The notes: a model not told the origin generated them from the sequence alone. 64,000 bases of DNA from Dillenia suffruticosa (GCA_033439265.1 JAVTVX010000012.1:17866501-17930500); one strand, 5' to 3'. Shown: positions 36,733 through 50,675, counted from the stretch's first letter. Numbers and translations are program-made.

Positions 36733-37826
36733 TGTTAGTACCCTTACTCTTTTTCTTTTATTTTTATATGTAATTACTCTCTTGACTAAAAAAAAATTAC
36801 AATTTAAAATTTAAAAAATTAAAATAAAAAACATAAATTTTTATCCCTAAAATTATGGAGAAAAACAGTTTAGTTAAAGAGATAAATTGGATTTAACTTA
36901 AATAGATAAATTTAAAACTTTTTCAAATCATCCTAATCGCTAAAATTTCTCTTAGATTTGAGTTAAAAAGATGTGTTAAAGTTTTGTTTTCACGTTTCAA
37001 TTGGAGTTAATTGAGGGAGAAAAGAGAGAGAAACAAAAGAGAGAGAAAGAGAGAGATTGAGAGAGTCTACAGCATGAAATTTAAGAAATTTGGAGAAATT
37101 CTTGAATGATTCTTGTTTCTAAAATGTTTTACGAAGATTTAAATTTGAAAGAGCAAAACTCAACTGAGGAGTTGCCGGAAATTGGAGGAGAGTCACCAGA
37201 ATCTGAAAATTCAACCCTCATTGTTTTTTGACAATTTCAAGAAACTATTTTTGAGTTTCGATTTTCTCTCTATAGTGATTTTTTTTTTTGAAATTATTAG
37301 ACCATTGTAAAGTTGATATTTCGTAAAGTAATTCACCTTTAGAAAGCTAGACTTGAAACCCTCAAAATCATAGAAAAAAATGCACTCAAAATCCCCTTTA
37401 TCGCAAACCGAAATAATCCAAATTTTTAATTTTGTTTCGAGTAACCAATTTTGGCCATTCATAACTTTCTCATATGAACTCCTTTTCCTGTGATTTTTAG
37501 ACCATTTTAAAGATCAATTTCCTACAATAATTCATTTTTAGAAAGTAAACTCAGATTTGTCAAAAATCATATCGAATACCCCCTATCAGTCATGCCAAAA
37601 CCAGAAAACAAACTCGGAGTACACTTTCAAATCGATTTTTTGATAACCTAGGGTTGTCGTCAGTGACTCCAATCGATTCTAGGATTATGTTCTAGTTCCT
37701 ACTTTCAGCCCCAAGTGTTGATTACCTATTTCTGACACTAAACCACTATGAAAAATGGCAGTCAAATTAACCAAAAAACCATCTTGGAAATCTTGAATCC
37801 CATATTGGATAGGAGCTTTTACTAGA

Positions 37827-37865
<39 letters not shown>

Positions 37866-39422
37866 AATTTTTGCAATCCCATGTCACAACCTTGGTAACA
37901 AGTTTACCAATTGGCCTTGACCTAATGCCACGTATAATCCACATGGCAGAGACTAACCAACTATAGAGGGACACGTGGCGATAATTGATCACACTGATGG
38001 TAACTCAACCCAAGGTAACATGTGGTAGTATGTGCCACATGGCACTTTGTTGAGTAGCCATGTGTAATACATGTGGCTGAAACCATACACTTGAACTAAT
38101 TAAATGCTGACACATGGCATAGGTAGCCACGTGGCAAGATGTGCTTCTTCAGATAGAAACCTTATATTTTCTTGTATATTATCTACCCTTTTTTAGGGAT
38201 TTCTGAATCTGATCGTATAGAGGACTAGGCAGGGTCTAGCCGCACACAATTTTCTTCGATCACTCGTGCGTTTTACTTTGATCAAAGCTTTTATAAACTA
38301 TTTTTGTGAAAATATTCTCAAAACCTGGGATACTTGAAAATAGTTTATTAAAATTATTATTTTATTTACTATTTATATTTTTAATGTGATTTGATCCATG
38401 ATTTATTTATACAGATGTTTTGGAAACTATGATGATGATTGCCAGTAGGGTACGGGATAGTACCCGATCATTTTATAATCACGTGAAATCTTGAAATCTA
38501 TTTATTTTGATATATGTTGACCTTGTAGGTGACAAGTTGCATATACTCTGATCTTGTTTGGGAGTGTTGTATGATCTAGAAGTATGAATTAGGAATCTTT
38601 TGGTTGTATGGATGATTTTATAGTTTAGATTTAGATATTGTGAAGCACTTGGACATGTTTCCTCCTGTGCAGATATGGCATGTAATGCCTTGACACCTAG
38701 AGGTAGAGGGAAGGCATTACTTTTTGGAGATCATTGCTAGCAGATGACCTTTTCTATGCCTTGGACCGACCCCAAGCCTGTTATATATTGTGATGTGTTT
38801 TGTATTTGAATGTGAACTGGCATAGATTTTGAAGTGTTTATTTTTATTGAAGCTCATGGACCATATTTTTTATATGAACTGTTATAGATTTTTTTATTAC
38901 TGATTTTATATGGATTTTAGAGCATTTGAAAATAAGTCTCATTGATAGTTTGGTAATACTCACTGAGACCTTTTTGTCTCATGTTATTTTCTCACATTTT
39001 CTATGTGAGGATTAACTCACGGTTTACCCTCTTTTTCATTCATTCATCCAAGTGACGTTGAGATCAGATGGGATGGAATTCAGATCTCCATGGAGCTTAG
39101 GATATTTGCATGTGAGATATGATTTTTAGGATATCTTTTCTCGTATTTCATTTATTTTGAAAATAATTTATAGTTTGAACCAATTTATTCGATTCGACAT
39201 TTTGTTTTATTAATTTATATCTTGGAATTTGAGAAAATCTTATTTAGTCTATTCATTTAATTTGATCAAACTTTTGTTTTATAAATTATTCTTTTCTTTC
39301 CACCATTTATTTTATTATTCTGTTATATTCTAAATGTCTAGTTAGGTTAGTGATATTATTAATCGGTTCAGTAGTCCACCGATTCCTTCATGTCGGTAGC
39401 ATAATGGGGTAGGGGTATTACA
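36733..39422 (+). repeat. 3' LTR of the chromovirus-like element
   Basis: 2,690 bases from TGTTAGTACCC to GGGGTATTACA. It is preceded by the TTTTGGGGACAAAATC / AAGGAGG tract that marks the end of such elements. It contains an (AT)n run at 37831-37863. Only one copy is in the window, so LTR age cannot be judged. Confidence 0.75.
37831..37863. repeat. (AT)n microsatellite
   Basis: About 16 AT units inside the chromovirus-like 3' LTR. Confidence 0.95.
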
Positions 39423-39545
39423 AATGAAGCTAGAAATGAAATAGGATGCAGTTAGTTGTGGCCTCTTGTGAAGCATGATTGACCAGGGTTTTTCAAACCT
39501 CTCTTGGGGTTCAGCTAATGAGCCATTTTGCTATAGTTTCACTAT

Positions 39546-40245
39546 TAGAAAAAACAGTATTAGCGATGGATTAATACTGATGGAAAAAAATCAGTCGGTA
39601 ATAGCGGCGGATTTCCAACGGATTAACATTGAACTGAATACCAACGAATTAATGATAAATTAGCGACGAAAATTAGCGACATAAATATTCCATCTCTAAA
39701 CCCTAAAAAAAAAAAACAATTGTAAAATTTTCAGCGACGGATTACCGATAGAATTTTTAGTCACAGAATATTTCTATCGCTAATCCGTCGGTGAATTTAT
39801 GAAGGAAAAATATATATATATATATATGTACGGCCATTAGCGACGGATTACCAACGAAATTAGCAACTGATTTTTTTTTAATTTTTTAATTTTTTAATTT
39901 TTTAATTTTTTAATTTTTTTAATTTTTTAATTTTTTAATTTTTATTTTATTTAATATTCATTTCATTTTTATTTTATTATTTTATAATAAATTATAATTT
40001 TATATTATTTTATTTTATTATTATTAAAAAATATGAAATAAAGATAATAAGTAAAACAAAAAAAAAGAAATATAAATACGTAAGTAATTTGGTCCGATGG
40101 TTGTCTTGCTCTAATTTTTTTCCTTGTGCAAAATTAGCGACGGACTGGGTTCCATCGTTATTTTTTTTTTCTGTGTCAACAACGGACTTTTTTCCGTCGC
40201 TAATATCAGCGACGGAAAAAATCCATCATCGAAACCCTTCAATGA
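39546..40245. mobile_element. CACTA-like relic
   Basis: Starts CACTATTAGAAAAAACAG near 39549. It has GCGACGGATT/AATCCGTCGCTAA repeats at its left (39560-39850) and right (40130-40225), with AT-rich low-complexity DNA between, including TTTTTTAAT runs at 39875-39950. No right terminus GTAGTG was found. Same repeat vocabulary as 28365-30088 and 49045-51606. Confidence 0.55.
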
Positions 40246-42094
40246 ATTTTTCAATTTAGATAATAAGACGAATACTCTTATTATCTAGTTCTAAGCTCAT
40301 TGTACAAGGCTATGCAGAGTAGGGAAGAAGTGAAGAAATATGAAACTTCAGTAAATCAGTTTAAGCCAAAAATCAATTAAACAAGAAAAATCTAGCTACC
40401 CAGATGGCTCATTTGATCCAAAGAAAATATAGAAAATAGAAATATACATTTAGATTTTATTTAAATTAAAAATATCTAAATTAATGTGTATGGAAGGACA
40501 TAGTGACCTCAGAGGAGCCAGCAACAGAATGATTGAATATCAACAAAAAAGAAATTAAGACATATATAAATTAAAATTTTGGATTTTATTTAATTAAGGT
40601 TGTCAACATAGAAAATATAGAATTCAAATATACATTTTATTATAAATAAAAATTTTAAATTATTCAAACAATCCTTTTTGCATATAAGCTGTTACTAGCC
40701 TGAGGTAGACACTGCTGCATACGGTATTGTCTAAAAGAAAGTCATGGGTACTTATCGTGCAGCATGGGTACTTATTACGGGGGATAGGGATAGAAAAATT
40801 AAGGTTCAGCCAACCTAACCTAAAAAGAGAGTTAAATCGATTACCATCGAAAAAGTTTATATTAGTTTCCGATTAGTTTAAGTAATTTTAACACAAAAAA
40901 TACATACAAATACATAGAAAAAATAAAAATAAGGGAGAAAAAAAACAAATCTGATTTATAGTGATTCCGTCTTATATTTATGTCTACTCTTTCATATCAA
41001 CAAATCAAGATCTAGCCATTATGGGAACACAGTTACAAGTACAAATACAATCATTTTTTGTTGACAATCTGCATCTTTCTTTCTTTAAGATGACTTAGTC
41101 TAACAAAGAATCGTTTTTAAACTATCATCCAACTACCCTATCTATTCAACAAAATATTTCTCACACTTTCTCTAAACTTCCAAGACTTTATAAATACAAT
41201 TAACAAGTTACGAACTCAAAAAAATACAACTCAAAATCTGTCGCAAACAGTTTGACAAATGAAGTTGATTATGAAGGGATTTTTCATATTAGAAATCTCA
41301 CTTTATGTAAATCGAATAAACTCTGTAAAAGATTCTGAATAATGTCTAATGATGCTCTATAAAACCCATTTCGAGTACTACTAAAACAAGTTACATCCAT
41401 GAAAATTTAAAATCTCGAATCTTATTTCAGAATCAGCTTGCACAGTACGAAAAATGGTTGAAATTCAATTTTCAACATGATTTTCTTTTTCAAATCTTCC
41501 AATTTTTATCACTATCATTATTCAAATTCGAAATCTAACAATCACTCTAAAGTGTAGAATTTTCAAATTTAATTTTCAAATTTAAAAACTTTTGGTTGAT
41601 GACAAAATTACACTTAGTCTCTATCTTCTGGAAAACATAATTCAAATTTTGAATTCTGATTTTATTTTTAGTAAAAACTTGGATTTAAATTTTCTAAATA
41701 GTTTGATTTTGATTAACTCATTTGAACATATTTGAGGATTAAGTATATTTAATTAGCTAAGTTAAATCTTGAAATTGAACTAAAATCGTAACAGTTCATC
41801 ATTTGTCTTTCATTTCTGATTTTTGATTTCGATTTCTTCTACCTATAACTTTTATGTTAATATCTTCTATGCAGTTGTTATTTTCACGAAAACTTATATA
41901 AAATCTCAGTTTCTACCCATTAAAAATTGTGTTATTTTAAAAATTAATATTTAAAAAAAAATCAGCACACTTAGTAAATTAATTAATAACATATGTACGG
42001 TTTTATTATCATCAAAATATTAAAATTTGACAATAATTTTATTAACAATACAAAATTTTTCTTACATGTTTATATTCACGTATTTTTATATTTA

Positions 42095-42127
<33 letters not shown>

Positions 42128-42920
42128 AATTTTTATTTTTTATATTATTTGTCTTATAATTAATAATTTTATATTTCATTATTTGTCTTATAATTAATAT
42201 TTCAAAATTCTTATATTTTTTATATTTATGTATTTACTCATATTTTTATTATGAATTATTATTTTATTATTTTATTTTATATCCGTTTTCATTTTAATTT
42301 TCGTTTCCCGTTTAAGTTCCAATGCAATCTAACCTACCACCGATGTTACCTCATCAATCTCCTCATTCACTGCTGTAGGCCTTGTGTGTCCGTTGTTGTG
42401 ATCAAAATAAATTCTAATCATTTAATAATAAAATATTGAAGAAAAAATAGTCAGCCTTTGAATGTTGATTGGAGAGGGAAAAATAGATTGAAATTAAAAT
42501 CTATTCTTTCAACTAATAAAATTAGAAATGAAAAAAAAAAACATTTTATTAATAACTTTTGAGAGAAAAGTACAAAAATGCTCTTTAAACCTAAAGTCAA
42601 ATATAAATAGACTTCTAATTTTTTTTAAAATACAAAAATTTTCTCTCAATTGTAAAAAATATATTTTAAAAAAAATTGTTTTGTATTTAAAAATTAAGAA
42701 TAAGGAAAAAAAAATGTTCCTCTATCTCTCTCTCCCTCTCCGTCCTTCCTTCAAGCCCCAACCACAGCATGCATGGCCAACTCGAAACAGAGGGAAAGAG
42801 AGCACGAAAGTTTTTTTTTTTTTTTTTTTCCTTTTTTTGTTACTCTTAATTTTTTAAATGAAAAAAAAATACTTTTTTATATCTTCCGATAAAAAAATAA
42901 AATAATTTTTTTTTTATAAT
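40246..42920. other. AT-rich sequence, no gene recognised
   Basis: Both strands were scanned. Only short chance frames, ATTTATTT runs (42085-42130) and a poly-T run (42811-42831) are seen. Confidence 0.5.
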
Positions 42921-42929
42921 GACCCCAAA

Positions 42930-43200
42930 TTGGTGTGTATGAAAATTACAGAATGTAAGGGATTTTTTTCTGGTTTGACAAAAAATTTAATTTCAAAATT
43001 GGGACATTGTAAATTTGGGTATGTGAAAGAGATAAAGATATTAATAGCAAGTTTGAAGTGTATGGATGTTGGCTTTTGTGAAAATTGTGTTTTTGTTAAA
43101 CAGAAAAAAAGGTCAATTTTACCAAAACCGGAAGAATATCCAAGTCAAAGCAATTAGAACTGGTACACATAGATGTATGGTGATCTTGATCTTGATCTTG
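42930..43200 (+). mobile_element. Ty1/copia pre-integrase scrap
   Basis: Small fossil resembling the copia GAG pre-integrase region (LKCMDVGFCENCVFVKQKK, compare GFCEDCVYGKQKR-type plant copia). No LTR is adjacent. It is broken. Confidence 0.7.
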
Positions 43201-43604
43201 TATACCCAACTCAAAATTTCTCTAGATTGCATTAGTACATGCATGATAGAATAAGGTCTTTAGGATTTTTTTCCCTAAACAATCTTGATCTTGAAATAAA
43301 GTAAACTCTTAGAAAGCGTCGAGTACAGAGTAGGCAACTCGCCTTGCTGCACACATTCCACAATCTTCTAATTATACTATTTTGATCATGGTTGAGAATA
43401 GCCGTGCTCAGCCCATGAATAACAATATTCATCCACTTCCTTTTGTTAATCTTGGCATACTTCCGCCTCATGCCCAAAATCATGACCAAAGCCTTCGCGG
43501 ATATCATCTTTTGCAATACGAGTACAAAATACCCCCATTAAGTTGAGTTTGCTCAAGTGTTGTTGTCCTTCCATGGGTTAAATATCGGAAACCTATACAC
43601 ATAC

Positions 43605-43976
43605 CGTAAGTTATGGGTACTGGGTCGGGTCACCCATGTGGGTTTGACCCAAACCCATTCCCTTACTTGTTTTTGAAATTTCAAAGGAGGGAAGGGAGGA
43701 AGTGGTTTTTTAAGAGAAAAACCAACTCCAACTCCCTATAACCATCCATGATACTTGAAGGTTGAGAGAGAACAAGCACATTGTGAGGAAGAAAATAAAT
43801 CTACACAATATACAATTTCCATATCTTTGAAATAAACTCTTGGATTGTGAACAACAAAAAGATTGATCCATTGGTGATATTATTCGGACCCGTACATCGA
43901 AAAGATTAGTGATCCACCCTAAATCTTGGGATATTAAATATTTATTTCGCTGTAAATATATCAGAGAATGCTTTCA
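43605..43976 (+). repeat. 5' LTR of copia element A
   Basis: 372 bases ending AATGCTTTCA, followed directly by the primer-binding site. Matches 53513-53885. Confidence 0.92.
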
Positions 43977-43989
43977 TTGGTATCAGAGC
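43977..43989 (+). other. Primer-binding site of copia element A
   Basis: TTGGTATCAGAGC, the standard match to initiator tRNA-Met, directly after the LTR. Confidence 0.9.
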
Positions 43990-45850
43990 ATGATTTAAGG
44001 TATTTACTATTTTTTGATATATTTTTGAGTTTCTTTTTTAAAAAAAATTGAAAATGGTAATTTTGATTATGGACCACGAAATGCTTTGAAATTTGAAAGG
44101 TAAAGTACCCATGATATTAGGAATCGATCTGCAAAGTTTCATGCATGGCCGTTATGTATTTTTGGAGAAAAATGAAACCCTAGCCGAAAATAAAAATACT
44201 AATATCTATTTGCATGATAGGTTTTATGATTTAATACTTGTATGATTAAATTCTCCATCAAAAATCATTTCCAACAATATAAAAAATATGCAAAACGGTT
44301 CAGAAATGAATGAGATATGACTTAGGGAAATTAGGGTTAAAATGCAGAAAAAAAAATTCTATACGAAAAAGACGAACAGTGACGTCAGCACAATTCCACT
44401 CTCGAGCCGTGGGCTATGAAACCCAAATGTCATGATCCAGACCTCAGATCAAAAAACTGACAACACCATTAGATTCAGAGAGACAAAATCCGGTGGCCGG
44501 ATTCCCCGGGAAGGCGGCACGTGGGCTTCACGCGCCACCTGGGTGCGTGGGCGGGTCATCCACGCGCCGCCGCCACCAAGTGGCGCATAAGGGCGCGTGA
44601 TATGCCCTCTCAGGCCCCATTTTTTTTAATTTTTTAATTATTTTTTGGTTGTTTTTTCAATAATTTTATTTTTTTTTTTGACTGAAAAAATCCATTAAGT
44701 TTAAATTAGTAAATTTTATTTGAAAATTGCAGAAAAATCAATTAACAAGTGAGACAAATTTCTGAAAATTTTTCACATGTTTGAAAAAATATTTTCTAAC
44801 TTATGCCTACCTGAATTAAATTTTTATAACACATATTTGATTTGTACTCGTTAATTTAAATATAAATTGTGGATGGTGTTTTAAAATTTTTTTGCTGGCT
44901 TCGTGTCCAATTTAATGTTTACCCCATTTTAGGGATATGGTGAGAATTAGATGTACTGTTGCACCTCTCCAGGGGAGATGCAGAGATGAGAGGACCCCGA
45001 AACGTTTGACAAAGTTGTATATGATGCTGCATTATAAGATGAAAGCAACGCACACTTTGCCGCAACATTTGTGGGTTATGAGTTGAAAACGTTATGAAAT
45101 TCGGCGTTTGGGTCACTGATTTAAAGGCGACGAAGTCGAGATTAAGATTATTAGAAACTCTCTCTCTGATCATTTGGTTGGAATGGCTGACAAAATATTA
45201 GAGGATAATAAGTGACTTTACCTCAAGGATTTCAGACTAAAACTACTTAGGATGTGGAGAGCTAGAGAGATAGAGATTAAAATGAAAAGGGCGTTGTCTC
45301 TAAAGATCAATGGCTCTACATCCCAAGCTGTTAGGAGATTTACTCCGAGAGATAGACTTTCAGTTGGGATGGTCAATATGGTCACTTGCATGTATATGGA
45401 AGATAAGAAAGATAAGAAAAAAGAAATTTGATTGTATATATATATTTTTTCTTTGTGCATAGTTATCTACTGTGATGAGAACAATACCATGAACATATGA
45501 TGTAATGTTTATATATATATATATATATATATATATCAAGAATGTGTATATTTTGTATATTTATGCGAGCATGTGAAGAGATGTGTTCTAAATTCACATG
45601 ATTTTAGTGGGAGTTTTTAGGTTGGTAGAATTTAAGTAATTCTCACCTAAGACTTAAAGAATTTTGTTACTTTAAAATCAAATTTATGATAATCAAACAT
45701 TTGGATGATGGATGATAATTGGGAACTTAGTGATCTTTTGAGTTTACACCTTATGTTCATTTATGATAAATTTATTAGATTTCATGTACAAAATTATATG
45801 AATGAATGAGTATGAATACTTACAATAATCTCTCTTTGAAAACCCAGACC
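43990..45850 (+). other. Long noncoding leader of copia element A
   Basis: About 1.86 kb between primer-binding site and gag. It has GC-rich patches (44480-44620), an (AT)n run (45510-45536) and no supported reading frame. Copia element B has a leader of similar length. Confidence 0.6.
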
Positions 45851-48800
45851 ATGGCATCGAAATCAATAATAGCAGATTTGAATAAAGGTGATAAGTTTAA
45901 TGGCGATAATTATGACATTTGGTGCCATAAGATATGATATGTGCTGGAAGAGTAAGATGCCTTAGAGGGTATCAACCATATCATGCAAGACCTTGGAATT
46001 GGAAACACTGCTCAACAGAGAAGAGATCAAGAAGCTTATCAGGCGTGGAAGAAAAAAAATTTCACTGCACGTGGCATCCTAGTTAGTTCTGTAGTTGATG
46101 ATCTCATACATGAATATGAGCAATTCTCCTACTGCTCATAACATATGGGTGTACCTCAGAGAGAAGTATAGAGATACCAGTGTGATCCGTCTGAGGCAGT
46201 TGACTATTAAGTTTGATACGTACAAAAAGAAGTCTGATTAAATATCAAACTACACCTCAGAACTATATCAAACATGATAAGGGAATTGAAGTCAGCAGGC
46301 TATGTTTTATCTGATGAGCAACAGGTTCAAGCTTTAATCCGATCCCTTCCAGACCAGTGGGAGCACTTGAAAGTCAATCTGACTCACAATGATAGTATTA
46401 AGACTTTTGCTGATGCTGCTCGCCACGTAGAACTCGAAGATGAGCGGCTTGGTGCTGCAAAATCGATTTCTAATGCCTTTGTAGCTGAGTCAAGTTCCCA
46501 AAAAGTTTCAGACTTTAAACGAAAGGGGAACAAGAACAATGGCAAGAAAGGGAAGGAAATTGCAGAATGGTTTAAGAAGAACAATTCCAACCGCAAGAAC
46601 AAACGCAAGCGGTTTTGGAAAAAGAAGGATAAGAGCAAACTGAGGTGCTACAATTGCAAAGCTCTTGGTCATTTCGCTCGAGAATGTCCCGAACCGAAAA
46701 AGGTAGTATCCTGTAACGCTTCTCTAAGTGTTATATATGTCTCTAACACTGTTTTACTTTCTAAATCTTATCCTATGTGGATTATAGATTTAGGAGCAAC
46801 AGACCATGTGACAGAAGATCAAGAAGAGTTCATGGACTTTCATCGAATTCCTCCTGGTGCAAGATGGATATACATAGGAAACAATACAAGAGTAGAAATC
46901 AAAGGGATTGGCACTTGCAAACTGGAGTTACGAAGTGGCCAAACCCTAATCTTACATGATGTTCTCTTTGTACCGAAAATTGGACGAAATTTAGTTTCTG
47001 TTATTGTTCTTCTTAGACTAGACTATGACTTGAACTTTACTCGTGATAGGGTTTGTATTTATAATAGTGGTGTGTTTTATGGTATTGGATATCTGTTAAA
47101 TAGATTTCTTACTTTGGATTGTGATAGACAAATGTTTAACTGTTATACTGATCGTTATATTTCGTTAAATGTTTGTTCTTCTAATAATGCTAATATAGAT
47201 GACAAAGTATGGCATGTTAGGCTTGGTCACATAGGGCAGGACATGATGAATCGACTTCTGAAAGCAGATCTGTTGGGTTCGCTTACTAAAGTTGATTTAC
47301 ATAATTGTGAATATTGTCTTGCCGGGAAGATGACTCGAAAACCATTTGGAAAAGTCGTGAGAGCTGAACTTCTATTACAATTGGTTCACTCTGACATTTG
47401 TTATCAATGAATGTGAAGGCTAGGCATGGAGCGTCATATTTCATTACTTTTATTGATGATTTCACGTGTTTTGGTCATGTCTATTTGATTACTCACAAGT
47501 CTGAAGCACTTGAGTGCTTTCGACGTTATATGAATGAAGTGGAGAATCAAATGGATAGAACGATTAAAGCGAACGATTAAAGCCTTAAGGATAGATCGAG
47601 GGCGTGAATATCTATTATATCAATTCAATGATCTGTGTAATGAAAAGGGAATAATTAGACAATTGACTATTCCTTACATGCCTCAACAGAATGGTGTTGC
47701 TGAGATGATGAATAGGACGTTGTTGGTATGATGGCGTAGGCTAACTTGTTAGTTTCCTTTTGAGGAGATGCATTATTAGCTGCGACCTATATTTTGAATA
47801 GAGTGTCTTCAAAAACAGTACCCATAACACTGTACGAACTTTGGACTGGTAGGACACCAAGTCTGACTGGTCTTAGACCTTGGGGATCGACAGCATATGT
47901 TCATGACCCTTTTAATAAATTTGGAAAGCTTGGTCCCTAGGGGAAGAAATGTATCTTTATTAGATATTTTGATCAGTCAAAAGATTATGTGTTTATCGGT
48001 GAAAGAGTAAATGGTACTGTAACCGAAATTGAATCACGAAATATGACATTTTTGGAAAATGATTTTCCTAGTAAAGGTGATATAACAAAAGGAGAACATT
48101 TGTTTGAATTAAATAATTCAAATAATGGTTCCGTACAGGATGGATCAAGGGAATTACGAGAAGTTGAATCCTTAGATGATCCCAGTGGGAGGGATTCAAA
48201 TTCTAACGATCAAACCGAATCGTCAATTCGAAAAAGTACTAGGAAAGGTGTGTCCAAATGTCATTACGAAATTGAAAGGCACACTTTTATCATTTCTTCA
48301 CAGGACAAGGACGAGCCAAAAAATATGAACGAGGCTTTATCTTGTCCTGCCAAGGATGAGTGGATAAAAACAATTGAGGAAGAAATAGAGTCGATAGATT
48401 CCAACTATGTTTGGGAACTGGTTGATCTTCCACCTGAGCGCAAACCTATTGGGAACAAATGAGTTCTCAAGGTTAAATGTAAAGTTGATGGAACAATTGA
48501 GAGGTACAAAACTCGGTTGGTAGCACAAGGTTACACCCAACAAGAGGGTGTTGATTATGAAGAAACCTTTTCACCAGTAATGAGATTTGCCTCTATTTGT
48601 TTATTATTGGCTATTGTAGCCAATTTAGATTTAGAATTATATCAAATGGATATGAAAACTGCGTTTCTCAACGGAGAACTTAAAAAAGAAATCTACATGG
48701 AAAAGTTAGTAAGTTTCATAGTTAAACGTTAAGAAAACAAAGTTTGTAAGTTGAATAGATCAATTTATGATCTCAAACAATCTTCAAAACAATGGTATTT

Positions 48801-49069
48801 GAGATTTCACAAAACCGTAATCTCTTACGACTTCATAATGATAGACGAAGACCATTATGTTTACGTGAAAAAATCTAATGATAAGTTTATAATTCTAAAT
48901 CTGTATGTCAATGACATATTGTTAGTTGGAAATGATATAGAGTATGTCCTGAATATCAAAAGTTGGTTATCATCAAATTTTGAAGTGAAGAACATGGGTG
49001 AAGCAGAACACATATTGATCCACAGAGATCGTTCAAAGAGATTACACTACAAAAAAACAGCCTTTTAGC

Positions 49070-49475
49070 CACAAATTTAGCGACGAAAATTTTAAAAAAA
49101 TTCGTCACTAAAAGCATTAGCGACAAAAAATTTTTCGTCGCTAATAACGCGTCGTAAAAATTTAGCGACAAAAATTAGAAATCCGTCGCTAAATTTAGCG
49201 ACGAAAATTGAAATCCGTCGCTAAATTTAGCGACAAATAATTTTTCGTCGCTAAAGTTCGTCACTAAGTTTAGCGACGAAAAATTATCCGTCGCTAAATT
49301 AGCGATATAAAAAAAATCCGTTGCTAAATTTAGCAACCAAAATCTAAAATTCGTCGCTAAATTTAGCGACAGATAATTTTTGTCGCTAAAATCCGTCACT
49401 AATTTAGGGAAAAAAAAATCTGTAATAATAAAAAAATATGTCACTAAATTCAGTGACGGATTCAAATCCGTCGCT
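49070..49475. repeat. Left subterminal palindrome array of the CACTA element
   Basis: More than ten units of AGCGACGAAA/TTTCGTCGCT type in alternating orientation, giving stacked hairpins. In other CACTA families such subterminal repeats bind the transposase; that role here is inferred. Confidence 0.85.
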
Positions 49476-49675
49476 GATTTCAAATTCCGTCAAATGAAAT
49501 GTTCAGAGAGGGCACGTGTCACCCGAGCGCCACCCTTGCCCACCCGAGCTCGCCCACCGCACGTGTCACCCGAGCGCCACCGGAGCCCGCCCGCCCGAGC
49601 ACGTGCCACCTGAGCCAGCATCCCGCACCCCGCGCAGGCACTCTTAATTGCTGGAAAATACCTTCTGCCTCCACC

Positions 49676-49757
49676 GTGGTTCGAACTCCGCACTCCGCAC
49701 TCCGCACTCCGCACTCCTCCGAACTCCTGCATGCAACCTGTAAACCACCGAGACAAA
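49676..49757 (-). repeat. tRNA-like module with heptamer repeat in the CACTA element
   Basis: The minus strand reads TGTCTCGGTGGTTTACAGG (A-box-like, 49737-49755) and GAGTTCGAACCAC (B-box-like, 49676-49688). Between them lie about four copies of the 7-mer AGTGCGG. It is not a functional tRNA: the core is replaced by the heptamer and no cloverleaf forms. Confidence 0.5.
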
Positions 49758-50431
49758 GATATTATTATGATATAAATTTCTTTTTTATTATTTATTATCT
49801 TTATTTCACATTTTTCTAATAATAATAAAATAATATATAATAATAATTTAAAATAATAAATATAATAACTTTTTTTATTTATACCACCCACCTAAAAAAA
49901 TATTAATTAAAAATAATAAATATGATAATTTTTAATAAAATAAAAAATAATAAAATACTAATTTAAAATAAAATAATAAATTAATTAAAAAAATATGTTT
50001 ATATTATATTTTGATTTCTTCTTTTTTCTTTTATCTTATTATCTTATTATTTTTTTTCATTTTTATTTTATTTTTTTAATCCATAATTTATAATTTAAAA
50101 ATGGATTACAATATCTCAAAACTATAAAATTATAATTATCAATAAATTATAATATATTAATAATTTAAAAAATCTATATATTTAATTACAAAATATTTTA
50201 ATTCGTTATAATAAAATTATTATATATTATAATAAAATTATTATATATTATAATAAAATTATTATATATAAGAAATGAGAGTAGAAAGAAAAAAAAAACC
50301 CAAAAATAGAGATAAGGAAAAGAAAGTGAGAATAGAAAACAAATAGGAGGAAGAAAGTCATACAACAACACCTGTGATTTAGTGGTAGTGGTAACATGTC
50401 TTTCAACTACAGATTTATTTATATTTTTTGT

Positions 50432-50675
50432 GACACGCCCCAGCAGCGCCTGCCTGCCTGGGTGCCCAGGCAGGCGCCCCCCAGCAGGCGCGCGGGCGCC
50501 CAGGCAAGCGCGCCCCAGCAGGCGCGCGGGAGCCCACGTCTGCCTGCCTGGGTGCCTGCCTAGATGCCCAGGCAGGCACGCCCCAACACGCGTGGGCGCC
50601 CAGGCAGGCGCGCTCAGGGCGCGGGCGCCCAGGCAGGCAGGCGCCCGTTTGTGAATGGGCCGGCGCCCGCGCAGG
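50432..50675. repeat. GC-rich minisatellite in the CACTA interior
   Basis: About 240 bases built from variants of GCGCCCAGGCAGGCGCGC, over 70% GC inside DNA that is more than 80% AT. Irregular units of about 15-45 bases. One strand is open over 90 codons because of composition; no protein is implied. Confidence 0.8.

Larger units (their letters stand above)
33050..39422 (+). mobile_element. Ty3/gypsy chromovirus-like element (Del/Tekay type), 5' LTR absent
   Basis: Fossil Ty3 element. Parts: short gag start (about 33053), protease (about 33310-33490), reverse transcriptase (about 33950-34480; [19 protein letters not shown]), RNase H (about 34760-35120), integrase zinc-binding region (about 35440-35565) and core (about 35640-36100; MDFVTRLPKTHKGSDTFW), C-terminal and chromodomain-like end (about 36250-36670), purine tract and 3' LTR (36733-39422). 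Most of gag and the whole 5' LTR are not present. It is broken, with a dozen or more interruptions. Confidence 0.88.

Noticed and set aside
42528-42857. 109-codon Lys/Phe/Leu-rich frame
   Set aside because: Made of poly-A and poly-T tracts; composition artefact.
44919-45460. Two minus-strand frames in the copia A leader
   Set aside because: Antisense to the element, no recognised domain, and the leader has no conserved coding content.
49490-49891. 133-codon minus-strand open frame in the CACTA element
   Set aside because: Covers the GC-rich island and heptamer repeat; low-complexity product with no domain.
50382-50654. 90-codon open frame in the CACTA interior
   Set aside because: Explained by GC-rich minisatellite composition, which has few stop codons. 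The product is low-complexity Pro/Arg/Ala.
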